17,892 nucleotides of DNA from Ruminococcus sp. (GCA_017380355.1 JAFOED010000085.1:1-17892); one strand, 5' to 3'. Positions 7,730 through 14,120 are shown, counted from the stretch's first letter. Notes: generated by a model not told the origin, from the sequence alone. Numbers and translations: made by a program.

Positions 7730-8659
7730 ATGAAAGCAAAAAAATTCATCAGAAATGTAAGCCCTTTTAATAATGAAAAGGATATGCCAAAAGCGTTGTA
7801 TATCGTAAAAAAGCTTTTAGCGTTTTTACTCCTTTACGGTGCTTCCGCGTTAATAGGCGAGGCTGTAATAATAGGAACTACGTACGCGATGGGGTATGAC
7901 CCGCTAAACGGCGTTATGCCACAGGGTAACGTAATGCAACTTATGCAGTACTTCGGCTTTGTGGTGTTCTTCGCACTTACCTTTTTATATTGTAAATTTA
8001 TTGAGAAGAGAAGCTTTAAAGAAATTTCAGTAACAAAACGCGGTTTTGATTATTTACTCGGTGCAGTAGTTGCCGTGTTGCTTATTTGCGCAGTTATGGT
8101 TGTAGGATGCGTTGCTGGTTCTTTCGAGCTTGTCGGCTTTGTTAACAACGCAAACATTCCTTACGTTATCGCACTTTTTTTCAGCTTTGTAGTCCAGAGC
8201 TTTGCAGAAGAGATGATGTGCCGTGTGTTCCTTATGCGTTCATTACAGCAGAAGGTGTCGTTACCGGTAGCGGTTCTTGTCAGCTCAACAGCGTTTGCAC
8301 TTCCACATTTTTCAACCCTTTTTGAAGCAGAATTCAAGTTTGCGGTTTTTGGTGTTATTAACCTCTACCTTGTGTCAGCTGTATTTTCTCTGCTTTATGT
8401 ACTGCGCGATAACATCTACATTATCGGTGGTCTGCACAGCGTGTGGAACTTTGTGCTCTACGGAGTGCTCGGACTGTCTGTCAGCGGTAGTGAAGGAAAC
8501 AGCGGTGGTATTTTGAATTTTAACGTAGCATCACAGAATTTAATTAACGGCGGTACGTACGGCATCGAAGCAAGTGTCGTTACTACTATCGTTTTCGCGA
8601 TAACTCTGGTCGTATTAGTTATGCGACTTTCAAACAGGAGAGAAAGAAATGGACTTTAA
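7730..8659 (+). CDS. CPBP (CAAX/Rce1-type) intramembrane metalloprotease
   Basis: A 309-residue polytopic membrane protein with about seven or eight hydrophobic segments. It carries the three CPBP-family motifs: Glu160-Glu161 with Arg165 (EEMMCR), FxxxH ending at His193 (FALPH), and His236-xxx-Asn240 (HSVWN). These residues form the intramembrane metal/glutamate active site, so it is predicted to be catalytically competent. Bacterial relatives are linked to bacteriocin self-immunity, peptide maturation or cleavage of membrane substrates; the substrate here is unknown. The start at 7730 follows GAGGAG with 9-base spacing. The open frame back to 7685 has no ribosome site. The 3' end overlaps the next gene, an HTH protein with a membrane tail, by 11 bases, indicating translational coupling and a shared role. 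Upstream lies an inverted repeat; no promoter is clear. Confidence 0.88.
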   Translation: MKAKKFIRNVSPFNNEKDMPKALYIVKKLLAFLLLYGASALIGEAVIIGTTYAMGYDPLNGVMPQGNVMQLMQYFGFVVFFALTFLYCKFIEKRSFKEISVTKRGFDYLLGAVVAVLLICAVMVVGCVAGSFELVGFVNNANIPYVIALFFSFVVQSFAEEMMCRVFLMRSLQQKVSLPVAVLVSSTAFALPHFSTLFEAEFKFAVFGVINLYLVSAVFSLLYVLRDNIYIIGGLHSVWNFVLYGVLGLSVSGSEGNSGGILNFNVASQNLINGGTYGIEASVVTTIVFAITLVVLVMRLSNRRERNGL

Positions 8660-9038
8660 TAACAGATTATACCAGCTTAGAAAACAGAAAGGCTTGTCGC
8701 AGGAGGAACTCGCAAACAGGCTTAACGTTTCCCGTCAGACAGTATCAAAGTGGGAGGTCGGCGACTCTACCCCTGAGATGGAAAAGCTTGTTGCTATAAG
8801 CGATTTGTTTGATGTGTCACTCGATGTGCTCGTGATGGGCAAAGAGGAAAAGAATGAAGCAAAAGAAAACAAAAACTCGGAGTTTGCAACAGTTCTGAAC
8901 GAAAAGGTGCTCACAGAAAAGAACAAGAAAAAAGCAAAAAGCGTTATAAAGATAATCGCGATTATCCTAGGTATCGTAATCGCTGTTGATTTTATCTCGG
9001 CGATAATCTTCTTTGCGATATTAGGCTTTCCGACATAA
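8649..9038 (+). CDS. XRE-family HTH protein with C-terminal membrane segment
   Basis: A 129-residue protein. Residues 5-60 form a Cro/C1-type helix-turn-helix (LSQEELANRLNVSRQTVSKWE), ending with DLFDVSLDVLV. A Lys/Glu-rich linker of about 35 residues follows (61-97). Residues 98-127 then form one hydrophobic membrane segment reaching almost to the C-terminus. The HTH would face the cytoplasm on a tail anchor. The start overlaps the protease gene by 11 bases and has AGGAGAG 6 bases upstream. Standard XRE genes of this type often repress their own operon. The membrane tail next to an intramembrane protease suggests the HTH could be released by proteolysis; that is inference, and the tail may only localise the regulator. 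The gene ends just before a strong hairpin shared with the convergent pnp gene. Confidence 0.87.
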   Translation: MDFNNRLYQLRKQKGLSQEELANRLNVSRQTVSKWEVGDSTPEMEKLVAISDLFDVSLDVLVMGKEEKNEAKENKNSEFATVLNEKVLTEKNKKKAKSVIKIIAIILGIVIAVDFISAIIFFAILGFPT

Positions 9039-9060
9039 TGATGAAGCTCTCAAAGCATAC

Positions 9061-9094
9061 AAAAAAAGGGACAACCGACTGGTTGTCCCTTAAT
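9061..9094. terminator. Bidirectional terminator between convergent genes
   Basis: AAGGGACAACC (9066-9076) pairs perfectly with GGTTGTCCCTT (9081-9091) around GACT. On the minus strand the stem is followed by a run of seven U (complement of 9061-9067), ideal for pnp. On the plus strand the tail is UUAAUUU, weaker, but serves the protease/HTH operon. Confidence 0.88.
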
Positions 9095-9119
9095 TTATTG
9101 CTTATCTTTAATTTAAAGA

Positions 9120-11333
9120 TTAATGACGGTGGTGGTTTCTGCCGCCACGTCTGTCGCCCTGAGGTCTTCTTCTTGGTCTGTCCTCATTAATGTCGTTTTC
9201 AGGAGTTAAACCGTCAACCTCGATGAGTACATCTCTTCTAGAGAGGTTAAGTCTGCCCTTGTCGTCAATCTCGAGCACCTTAACGCGGATAACGTCGCCT
9301 ACGTTTACAACGTCAGTAACGTTCTCTGTGCGCTTAACGTCGAGCTGAGAAACGTGAACTAAACCTTCTTTACCAGGAGCGATTTCAACAAATGCGCCGA
9401 AGTCCATGATACGTGTTACCTTACCGAGGAAGATAGCACCCGGCTCTGGATCTGTAGCGATAGTCTTAACGATATCGAGAGCACGCTTACACTTGTCAGC
9501 GTCGATACCTGATACGAATACCTGACCAAACTCGCCGTCTTCTTCGATGTCGATTTTAACTTCGCACTCAGCCTGGATTTCTTTGATAACCTTACCGCCC
9601 TTGCCGATAACTTCAGCAATCTTGTCAGCAGGAATTGTAGTTGTGAGCATCTTAGGAGCATATTTTGAAAGCTCAGCACGTGGCTCAGAGATTGCCTTGA
9701 GCATAATATCGTCTAAGATGTAGTTTCTAGCTTTATGAGTTTTCTCTAATGCTTCTTTAACCATCTCTGGGAGAAGGCCAGTGATTTTAAGGTCCATCTG
9801 GATAGCTGTGATACCGTCGTGTGTACCTGCTACCTTGAAGTCCATGTCGCCGAAGAAGTCTTCAAGACCCTGGATGTCAACCATAGTCATCCATCGCTCA
9901 CCCTCTGTGATAAGACCACAAGAGATACCTGCAACAGGAGCTTTGATTGGAACACCTGCGTCCATGAGAGCGAGTGTAGAACCACAAACAGAGCCCTGTG
10001 ATGTTGAACCGTTAGAAGAAACAACTTCAGATACAAGTCTGATAGCGTATGGGAACTCTTCTACTGATGGGATAACAGGAACTAAAGCTCTCTCTGCGAG
10101 TGCGCCGTGACCGATTTCTCTACGACCAGGACCACGTGATGGTCTTGTCTCACCTACTGAGTAGCTAGGGAAGTTGTAGTGGTGCATATATCTCTTTGTC
10201 TCTTCTTCGTCGATGCCATCGAGAAGCTGAGCGTCAGAAACAGGACCTAAAGTTGCGATTGTTAAAACCTGTGTCTGGCCACGTGTGAAGAGACCTGAAC
10301 CGTGAACTCTTGGTAAAAGTGAAACTTCAGAAGCAAGTGGTCTTATATCGTCCATACCTCTGCCGTCAACACGCTTCTGCTCGTCGAGTAACCATCTTCT
10401 TACGATGAACTTCTGTGTCTTGTAGAGACACTCGTCGATTTTAGCTTCGCACTCTGGATAAATCTCAGCGAAATGCTCGTGAACCTTCTCGTAGATAGGC
10501 TTGAGTCTTTCGTCTCTTACTGTTTTGTCGTCTGTGTCTAAAGCTACCTTGATGTCTTCCTCAGCGAAAGCCTTGATAGCTTCGAACATATCGTGGTCAG
10601 GCTCGTTTGATGGGTAAGAGAACTTCTCTTTACCGATTTCAGCCTGAATACCCTTGATGAAGTTGATGATGTGCTGGTTAGCTTCGTGACCAGCCATGAT
10701 AGCGTTGTACATAACTTCGTCGCTTACGCAGTTAGCGCCAGCTTCGATCATAGCGATACGCTCACAAGTTGAAGCAACTGTTGTAGCCATATCCGACTTA
10801 GCTCTCTGCTCAGCAGTTGGGTTGATAACGATTTCGCCGTCAACAAGACCAACGGATACTGAAGAGATAGGACCGTTCCAAGGAATATCAGAAATTGAAA
10901 GTGCGATTGATGTACCAACCATAGCAGCAATCTCTGGCATACAGTCAGGGTCAACGCTCATTACTGTACAAACGATAGAAACATCGTTTCTCATATCCTT
11001 AGGGAAGAGCGGACGGATAGGACGGTCGATAACACGGGAAACGAGAACAGCCTTGTCAGAAGGTCTGCCTTCACGCTTTAAGAAGCTGCCTGGAATCTTA
11101 CCTACTGAGTAGAGCTTCTCTTCGAAGTCAACTGAGAGAGGGAAGAAGTCGATACCGTCTCTAGGCTTTGCTGCAGCAGTAGCAGCAACGTGTACAACAG
11201 TCTCGCCGTAGCGAACGAGACATGCGCCGTTTGCAAGCTGTGTCATTTTACCTGTCTCAATAACGAGAGGTCTGCCTGCAAATTCTGTTTCGAAAACTCT
11301 GAACTTGTCGAAAGTCATCATTGAGTTTGCCAT
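9120..11333 (-). CDS. pnp: Polyribonucleotide nucleotidyltransferase (PNPase)
   Basis: A phosphorolytic 3'-5' exoribonuclease that degrades mRNA to nucleoside diphosphates, normally a cytoplasmic homotrimer. The 737-residue protein has the full architecture: a first RNase PH-like domain (about 10-140), a helical domain, and a second, catalytic RNase PH-like domain with GPGRREIGHGALAERAL and FFGDMDFKVAGTHDGITAIQMD (active-site aspartates). It then has a KH domain (IAEVIGKGGKVIKEI), an S1 domain (GKVTRIMDFGAFVEIAPGKEG), and a basic Arg/His-rich tail ending GGRNHHRH. The start at 11333 has AGGAGG 8 bases upstream. It lies downstream of rpsO in the same direction, the classical rpsO-pnp order. 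The 212-base gap holds a hairpin and a long structured leader, suggesting separate control of pnp. Confidence 0.97.
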   Translation of the reverse strand: MANSMMTFDKFRVFETEFAGRPLVIETGKMTQLANGACLVRYGETVVHVAATAAAKPRDGIDFFPLSVDFEEKLYSVGKIPGSFLKREGRPSDKAVLVSRVIDRPIRPLFPKDMRNDVSIVCTVMSVDPDCMPEIAAMVGTSIALSISDIPWNGPISSVSVGLVDGEIVINPTAEQRAKSDMATTVASTCERIAMIEAGANCVSDEVMYNAIMAGHEANQHIINFIKGIQAEIGKEKFSYPSNEPDHDMFEAIKAFAEEDIKVALDTDDKTVRDERLKPIYEKVHEHFAEIYPECEAKIDECLYKTQKFIVRRWLLDEQKRVDGRGMDDIRPLASEVSLLPRVHGSGLFTRGQTQVLTIATLGPVSDAQLLDGIDEEETKRYMHHYNFPSYSVGETRPSRGPGRREIGHGALAERALVPVIPSVEEFPYAIRLVSEVVSSNGSTSQGSVCGSTLALMDAGVPIKAPVAGISCGLITEGERWMTMVDIQGLEDFFGDMDFKVAGTHDGITAIQMDLKITGLLPEMVKEALEKTHKARNYILDDIMLKAISEPRAELSKYAPKMLTTTIPADKIAEVIGKGGKVIKEIQAECEVKIDIEEDGEFGQVFVSGIDADKCKRALDIVKTIATDPEPGAIFLGKVTRIMDFGAFVEIAPGKEGLVHVSQLDVKRTENVTDVVNVGDVIRVKVLEIDDKGRLNLSRRDVLIEVDGLTPENDINEDRPRRRPQGDRRGGRNHHRH

Positions 11334-11366
11334 AATAAAATCCTCCTATAAAAATAAAATATTCAC

Positions 11367-11495
11367 ACAGGATTTTTTACATCATATTTTTAGCAATAAA
11401 ACCAACAGACGAGGCGTTTTAGAGTTTCTGGCTAACAAAGTCTAGTGCCAAAATCTGCTCGTTTTACCGCTAAATAACAAATGTAAAAATCCTGT
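11367..11495 (-). ncRNA. Long structured leader RNA of pnp
   Basis: The minus-strand transcript before pnp can fold into an extended stem. Outer arms: ACAGGATTTTTACAT (plus 11481-11495) with the inverse copy at 11367-11382, 15 pairs with one bulged base. Middle arms: 11461-11472 with 11391-11402, 12 pairs. After one mismatch, 11453-11459 pairs with 11404-11410, 7 pairs. Apical hairpin: 11447-11452 with 11427-11432. The plus-strand A-C mismatches in these arms all become G-U pairs on the minus strand, as expected for a transcribed structure. The 3' arm ends about 20 bases before the pnp Shine-Dalgarno. In E. coli the pnp leader hairpin is cut by RNase III and mediates PNPase autoregulation. 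A similar role here is inference. Confidence 0.62.
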
Positions 11496-11509
11496 AAAAA
11501 ACGCAATAT

Positions 11510-11535
11510 AGGGCAAACGAAAAATCGTCTGCCCT
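11510..11535 (-). terminator. rpsO-pnp intergenic hairpin (attenuator-like)
   Basis: On the minus strand AGGGCAGACGA pairs with TCGTTTGCCCT around TTTT (plus 11510-11520 with 11525-11535); one pair is G-U on this strand only. It starts about 10 bases after the rpsO stop. The U-rich tract comes 8 bases late, so it may be a partial terminator or an RNA-processing/stability hairpin. Confidence 0.65.
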
Positions 11536-11545
11536 AAGGTGATGC

Positions 11546-11809
11546 TTACTTACGGATACCGAGTCTAGCGATGATAGAACGATATCTCTCGATGTCAACC
11601 TTGATGAGATAATCAAGGAGAGCACGTCTCTGACCGATCATTTTGAACAAGCCACGACGTGAGTGATGGTCCTTCTTGTGAACCTTTAAGTGCTCAGTAA
11701 GGTCGTTGATTCTCTTTGTTAAAAGAGCAATCTGTACCTCAGGAGAACCTGTGTCGCCCTCGTGCATAGCGTATTCCTGCATGATAGCAATCTTTTCTTC
11801 TTTAAGCAT
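11546..11809 (-). CDS. rpsO: 30S ribosomal protein S15
   Basis: An 87-residue protein, the normal length for S15. It binds the three-way junction of the central domain of 16S rRNA early in small-subunit assembly and contributes to a subunit bridge. Family sequence is unmistakable: GDTGSPEVQIALLTKRI, LTEHLKVHKKDHHSRRGL and RRALLDYL. The start at 11809 follows AAGGTGG with about 8-base spacing. It is followed by pnp in the same direction. The leader of about 95 bases upstream can form several alternative hairpins and is a good candidate for S15 feedback control. Confidence 0.97.
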   Translation of the reverse strand: MLKEEKIAIMQEYAMHEGDTGSPEVQIALLTKRINDLTEHLKVHKKDHHSRRGLFKMIGQRRALLDYLIKVDIERYRSIIARLGIRK

Positions 11810-11816
11810 GAGTATA

Positions 11817-11909
11817 CCACCTTTTTAAAAATATTACCGAAGCCCCAGAGATGGGATGGTGATGTCCGCATAACGGCTTAGTCCCAATACCGAGAACACG
11901 GCTAGTAGT
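11817..11909 (-). promoter_or_regulatory. Candidate S15 autoregulatory leader
   Basis: Between the rpsO promoter and its ribosome site the minus-strand RNA has two similar small hairpins, CCG(TGTTCT)CGG (11890-11901) and CCG(TTATG)CGG (11866-11876). Several alternative pairings exist: TGGGA/TCCCA (11882-11886 with 11852-11856), CCCA/TGGG (11852-11855 with 11844-11847), and AAGCC/GGCTT (11875-11879 with 11840-11844). The first two use the same bases and exclude each other, as expected for a switch. S15 autoregulation through unrelated mRNA structures is established in several bacterial groups. Its presence here is inference. Confidence 0.45.
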
Positions 11910-11910
11910 T

Positions 11911-11939
11911 ATTTTATCACAAAAGAATAAAAAAGTAAA
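11911..11939 (-). promoter_or_regulatory. Promoter of rpsO-pnp
   Basis: Minus-strand TTTACT (11939-11934), 17-base spacer, TAAAAT (11916-11911), with a TG one base before the -10 (extended -10). Transcription would start near 11904. The -35 overlaps the terminator of the upstream XRE gene. Confidence 0.6.
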
Positions 11940-11982
11940 GACCTAATAACTATATATAATGCAAAATAATTATCAGGTCTTT
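11928..11982 (-). terminator. Terminator of the XRE regulator gene
   Basis: Minus strand: AAAGACCTGATAA (11982-11970) pairs with TTATTAGGTCTTT (11949-11937), 13 pairs including one G-U, followed by ACTTTTTT. The TGA stop of the XRE gene lies in the stem. The loop is long (about 20 bases). Confidence 0.7.
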
Positions 11983-12353
11983 GAGTTGAGTTTTGTGATT
12001 TTAGCTAAAATGTCTTTCTTTCCCTTAGGGTTTAAGAGGCGATAGGAGATGAGGAGCTGTTGCTCGTCTTTTGTGAGTGAATATATAGGCTTTAAAGAAG
12101 GCGAAAAGTCCGGATCGTCCTTGACAGGAACCTCAGATGATTCAGCAGGGAGAATATCGCTGACATCAACCCTGAAAATATGAGCGAGCTTGGTGATAGT
12201 CGTGAGTTTTACCTGACGTCTACCGCTTTCGTAACCGCCGACAGTAGTTCTGTCAATGCCTAAAGCGTTTGCAACCTGCTGCTGTGAAAGACCGCAGTTT
12301 TTTCTACACAGACGGATTTTTTCACCAATAGTCATATCGTGCTTTTGTGCCAT
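11973..12353 (-). CDS. XRE-family transcriptional regulator
   Basis: A 126-residue cytoplasmic DNA-binding protein. The Cro/C1 helix-turn-helix spans about residues 8-64 (LSQQQVANALGIDRTTVGGYESGRR, then LAHIFRVDVSDILP). An acidic/proline linker follows, then a short C-terminal helical segment (LTKDEQQLLISYRLLNPKGKKDIL), a layout common among clostridial XRE repressors. The ATG at 12353 is chosen because AGGAGG lies 7 bases upstream; a GTG two codons earlier would sit on top of the ribosome site. The gene has its own strong promoter with a palindrome in the spacer, suggesting negative autoregulation. It is transcribed divergently from tRNA-Thr. Its targets cannot be determined from the window. 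An HTH remnant on the other side of the tRNA may be related history. Confidence 0.88.
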   Translation of the reverse strand: MAQKHDMTIGEKIRLCRKNCGLSQQQVANALGIDRTTVGGYESGRRQVKLTTITKLAHIFRVDVSDILPAESSEVPVKDDPDFSPSLKPIYSLTKDEQQLLISYRLLNPKGKKDILAKITKLNSKT

Positions 12354-12392
12354 AATCACCCCTCCTTTAATATAATTACCGATTGTGAGAAT

Positions 12393-12421
12393 ATTATAAA
12401 ATGAGAATAACTCATATTCAA
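12393..12421 (-). promoter_or_regulatory. XRE promoter with internal operator-like palindrome
   Basis: Minus-strand TTGAAT (12421-12416), a 17-base spacer and TATAAT (12398-12393). The spacer contains the palindrome ATGAG-AATAA-CTCAT (12401-12415). GAGAATA also occurs twice in direct orientation (12387-12393 and 12403-12409), 16 bases apart. A repressor bound here would block RNA polymerase; self-repression is inferred. Confidence 0.7.
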
Positions 12422-12427
12422 ATTTAG

Positions 12428-12442
12428 GTGACGCTATGTCAC
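12428..12442. promoter_or_regulatory. Second 5-5-5 palindrome in the XRE/tRNA intergenic region
   Basis: GTGAC-GCTAT-GTCAC has the same arm and spacer lengths as the palindrome in the XRE promoter but a different sequence. It lies just upstream of the XRE -35 box and about 37 bases from the tRNA -35 box. Possible binding site for a dimeric regulator. Confidence 0.4.
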
Positions 12443-12478
12443 TATATTTTTTGGCGCAGTGATTTTTGACAAAAGCAC

Positions 12479-12507
12479 TTGAAATACTTTTTGGTGTGGG
12501 GTATAAT
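12479..12507 (+). promoter_or_regulatory. Promoter of tRNA-Thr
   Basis: TTGAAA (12479-12484), a 17-base spacer and TATAAT (12502-12507), 14 bases before the mature 5' end of the tRNA. A strong consensus promoter. Confidence 0.85.
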
Positions 12508-12521
12508 CGAAGGTAGTTTTT

Positions 12522-12597
12522 GCTGGAGTAGCTCAGTCGGTAGAGCAGCTGATTCGTAATCAGCAGGTCGCGCGTTCAAGTCGCGTCTTCAGCTCCA
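12522..12597 (+). tRNA. tRNA-Thr (anticodon CGT)
   Basis: The cloverleaf folds fully: acceptor GCTGGAG with CTTCAGC (7 pairs, one G-T), D stem GCTC/GAGC, anticodon stem GCTGA/TCAGC with loop TTCGTAA, and T arm GCGCG-TTCAAGT-CGCGT. The anticodon CGT at 12555-12557 reads ACG. The 3' CCA (12595-12597) is encoded. Own promoter upstream, strong terminator starting at the last base. Confidence 0.96.
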
Positions 12598-12634
12598 AAA
12601 AGTGTAGGGCGCCTAGTGGCGCCCTACACTTTTT
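12597..12634 (+). terminator. Very strong terminator after tRNA-Thr
   Basis: A perfect 17-pair hairpin, arms 12597-12613 and 12618-12634 (core GTGTAGGGCGCC), loop TAGT, ending in five T. The symmetric A and T flanks would also let it stop transcription from the other strand. Confidence 0.93.
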
Positions 12635-12757
12635 AAAGTTAAAGGCAAAACGCAGCGCGACCTGCAAGGGGCCACGAAAAGCGAGATACTCGTGCGTATT
12701 GCTGATTTGTACAAGGTGTCGCTCGACTACCTGTGCGGCAGAACAGACGAAAAATAG
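12635..12757 (+). pseudogene. C-terminal remnant of an XRE/HTH repressor
   Basis: Bases 12683-12757 encode EILVRIADLYKVSLDYLCGRTDEK and a stop (TAG 12755-12757). This is the characteristic end of a Cro/C1-type HTH domain (LxxIADxYxVSLDYLxGRTD). The frame stays open leftward through 12635 but reads KVKGKTQRDLQGATKS, which does not resemble the DNA-recognition helices, and then runs into the tRNA terminator. There is no start codon with a ribosome site. The N-terminal half is therefore missing and the piece is a truncated gene remnant, still followed by its own hairpin terminator. Its position against a tRNA 3' end suggests the leftover of an integrated element or a deletion, but no second attachment copy is seen. 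The rest of 12598-12902 holds only terminators. Confidence 0.75.
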
Positions 12758-12766
12758 ACACAAAAC

Positions 12767-12800
12767 AACCCCTGACTTTTCGGTCAGGGGTTTTCTTTTT
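12767..12800 (+). terminator. Terminator behind the HTH remnant
   Basis: AACCCCTGAC (12767-12776) pairs with GTCAGGGGTT (12783-12792), followed by a T-rich tract to 12800. It lies 9 bases after the remnant's stop codon. Confidence 0.88.
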
Positions 12801-12864
12801 AGTAACAACAACATAATAAACCAAACAATATTATTCTATTGAGAAACTGATTTGAATTTTTGTA

Positions 12865-12896
12865 AAAATAAAACCCCCGAGCAAACTCGAGGGTTT
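12865..12896 (-). terminator. Terminator of ychF
   Basis: On the minus strand AAACCCTCGAG (12896-12886) pairs with CTCGGGGGTTT (12881-12871), with one G-U pair on this strand only, followed by TATTTTT. It starts 7 bases after the ychF stop. Confidence 0.88.
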
Positions 12897-12902
12897 AAGT
12901 AA

Positions 12903-13997
12903 TTAAACGTTAAATCTGAAGAGTACAACGTCGCCGTCTTTCATAACGTACTCTTTGCCTTCACTACGGACTAAGCCTTTTTCTTTAGCTACAGTCATCG
13001 AGCCACACTCGATAAGGTCGTCAAAGGCGATAACCTCAGCGCGGATGAAGCCACGCTCGAAGTCTGTGTGGATTTTGCCTGCAGCGCCTGGAGCTTTTGT
13101 ACCGTTTTTGATAGTCCAGGCTCTGACTTCTGGCTTGCCTGCTGTGAGGTATGAGATAAGTCCTAAGAGTGTGTAGCACTCGTTGATGAGTCTGTCTAAA
13201 CCTGACTGCTCAAGACCCATATCAGAGAGGAAAAGCTCTTTTTCTTCTTTGTCCATCTCGATAATCTGCTCTTCAAGCTCAGCGCAGATAGGAAGCACAG
13301 CAGCACCCTCACTGCTTGCCAGCTCTCTGACTTTTTTTAGACGCTCGTTGTTCTCAATACCTTCTTCGAAGTCGCTTTCGCTCATATTAGCAGCGTAGAT
13401 AACAGGCTTGTTAGTGAGTAAAGCTACATCATAGAGAAGAGCCTTCTCTTCGTCTGTACATTCGACAGCACGAGCTGTGATGCCGTTGTTCAATGCGTCC
13501 TCGACACGCTTGAAGAAGTCGACCTCAGCCTGATACTTCTTGTCAGCTTTAGTCATCTTCTGAGCTTTGTCGATTCTGCGCTTGATGATTTCAACGTCGG
13601 AGAGAATCAGCTCTAAGTTGATTGTATCGATGTCACGGATAGGGTCAACGTTACCCTCAACGTGGATAATATCGTCGTTTTCAAAACAGCGTACAACGTG
13701 AACGATAGCGTCACATTCGCGGATGTTAGATAAGAATTTGTTGCCTAAACCCTCGCCCTTTGACGCGCCTTTAACTAAACCTGCGATGTCGACAAATTCA
13801 ATTGTCGCAGGAGTGTACTTGTCAGGGTTGTACATTTCTGCGAGTTTATCAAGACGCTTATCAGGTACTGCAACAACGCCGACGTTCGGCTCGATTGTGC
13901 AGAAAGGGTAGTTCGCACTCTGTGCACCTGCGTTAGTGATAGCGTTAAAAAGTGTGCTCTTACCGACGTTCGGTAAGCCGACAATTCCGAGTTTCAT
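12903..13997 (-). CDS. ychF: Redox-regulated ATPase YchF (OLA1-like)
   Basis: A 364-residue Obg-family P-loop protein of normal YchF length. It has Walker A at residues 7-15 (GLPNVGKST), G3 in VDIAGLVKGASKGEGLGN, and NMSE in place of the NKxD specificity motif. That substitution explains why YchF/OLA1 proteins prefer ATP over GTP. A coiled-coil insertion (about 125-200) and the C-terminal TGS-type domain (about 275-364) follow. It associates with ribosomes and is linked to translation and stress responses; its exact role is unsettled. The frame is open upstream to 14231, but the start at 13997 is chosen because AGGAGA precedes it and MKLGIVGLPNVGKS is the family N-terminus. The upstream stretch overlaps the divergent HAD gene and reads as noise. 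Confidence 0.96.
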   Translation of the reverse strand: MKLGIVGLPNVGKSTLFNAITNAGAQSANYPFCTIEPNVGVVAVPDKRLDKLAEMYNPDKYTPATIEFVDIAGLVKGASKGEGLGNKFLSNIRECDAIVHVVRCFENDDIIHVEGNVDPIRDIDTINLELILSDVEIIKRRIDKAQKMTKADKKYQAEVDFFKRVEDALNNGITARAVECTDEEKALLYDVALLTNKPVIYAANMSESDFEEGIENNERLKKVRELASSEGAAVLPICAELEEQIIEMDKEEKELFLSDMGLEQSGLDRLINECYTLLGLISYLTAGKPEVRAWTIKNGTKAPGAAGKIHTDFERGFIRAEVIAFDDLIECGSMTVAKEKGLVRSEGKEYVMKDGDVVLFRFNV

Positions 13998-14036
13998 ATT
14001 ATTCTCCTGTCTTTGAGTGTTGCTCAAAAAAGATTT

Positions 14037-14072
14037 TTGTAGTATTATATCAAATGGTAGTATAACACAAAT
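14037..14072. promoter_or_regulatory. Overlapping divergent promoter-like boxes, ychF / HAD gene
   Basis: In the 123-base divergent gap, the minus strand has TATAAT (14049-14044) with a weak -35 (TTTGTG, 16 bases away) for ychF. The plus strand has TATAAC (14061-14066) with TTGTAG (14037-14042, 18 bases away) for the HAD gene. The boxes overlap, so the promoters could compete. Confidence 0.4.
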
Positions 14073-14120
14073 GTTTTGTAAAATAAAGGATTTTTTATAT
14101 TCAGACAAAAGGTGAGTTAA

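Noticed and set aside
7534..7749. 71-residue minus-strand open frame before the CPBP gene
   Set aside because: It covers a terminator hairpin and the protease ribosome site and shows no recognisable features.
9781..11112. Plus-strand open frames within pnp
   Set aside because: These are reverse-strand shadows of a highly conserved gene with biased codon use.
12560..12814. 84-residue minus-strand open frame antisense to the tRNA
   Set aside because: It runs across the tRNA-Thr gene, a perfect terminator and the HTH remnant, and its tail (LELKTRLERATC) is the familiar artefact of reading a tRNA backwards. No ribosome site.
12522..14000. Second copy of the tRNA 3' end as an att site
   Set aside because: I looked for a repeat of the tRNA-Thr 3' end downstream and saw none within the window, so no integrated-element boundary is claimed.
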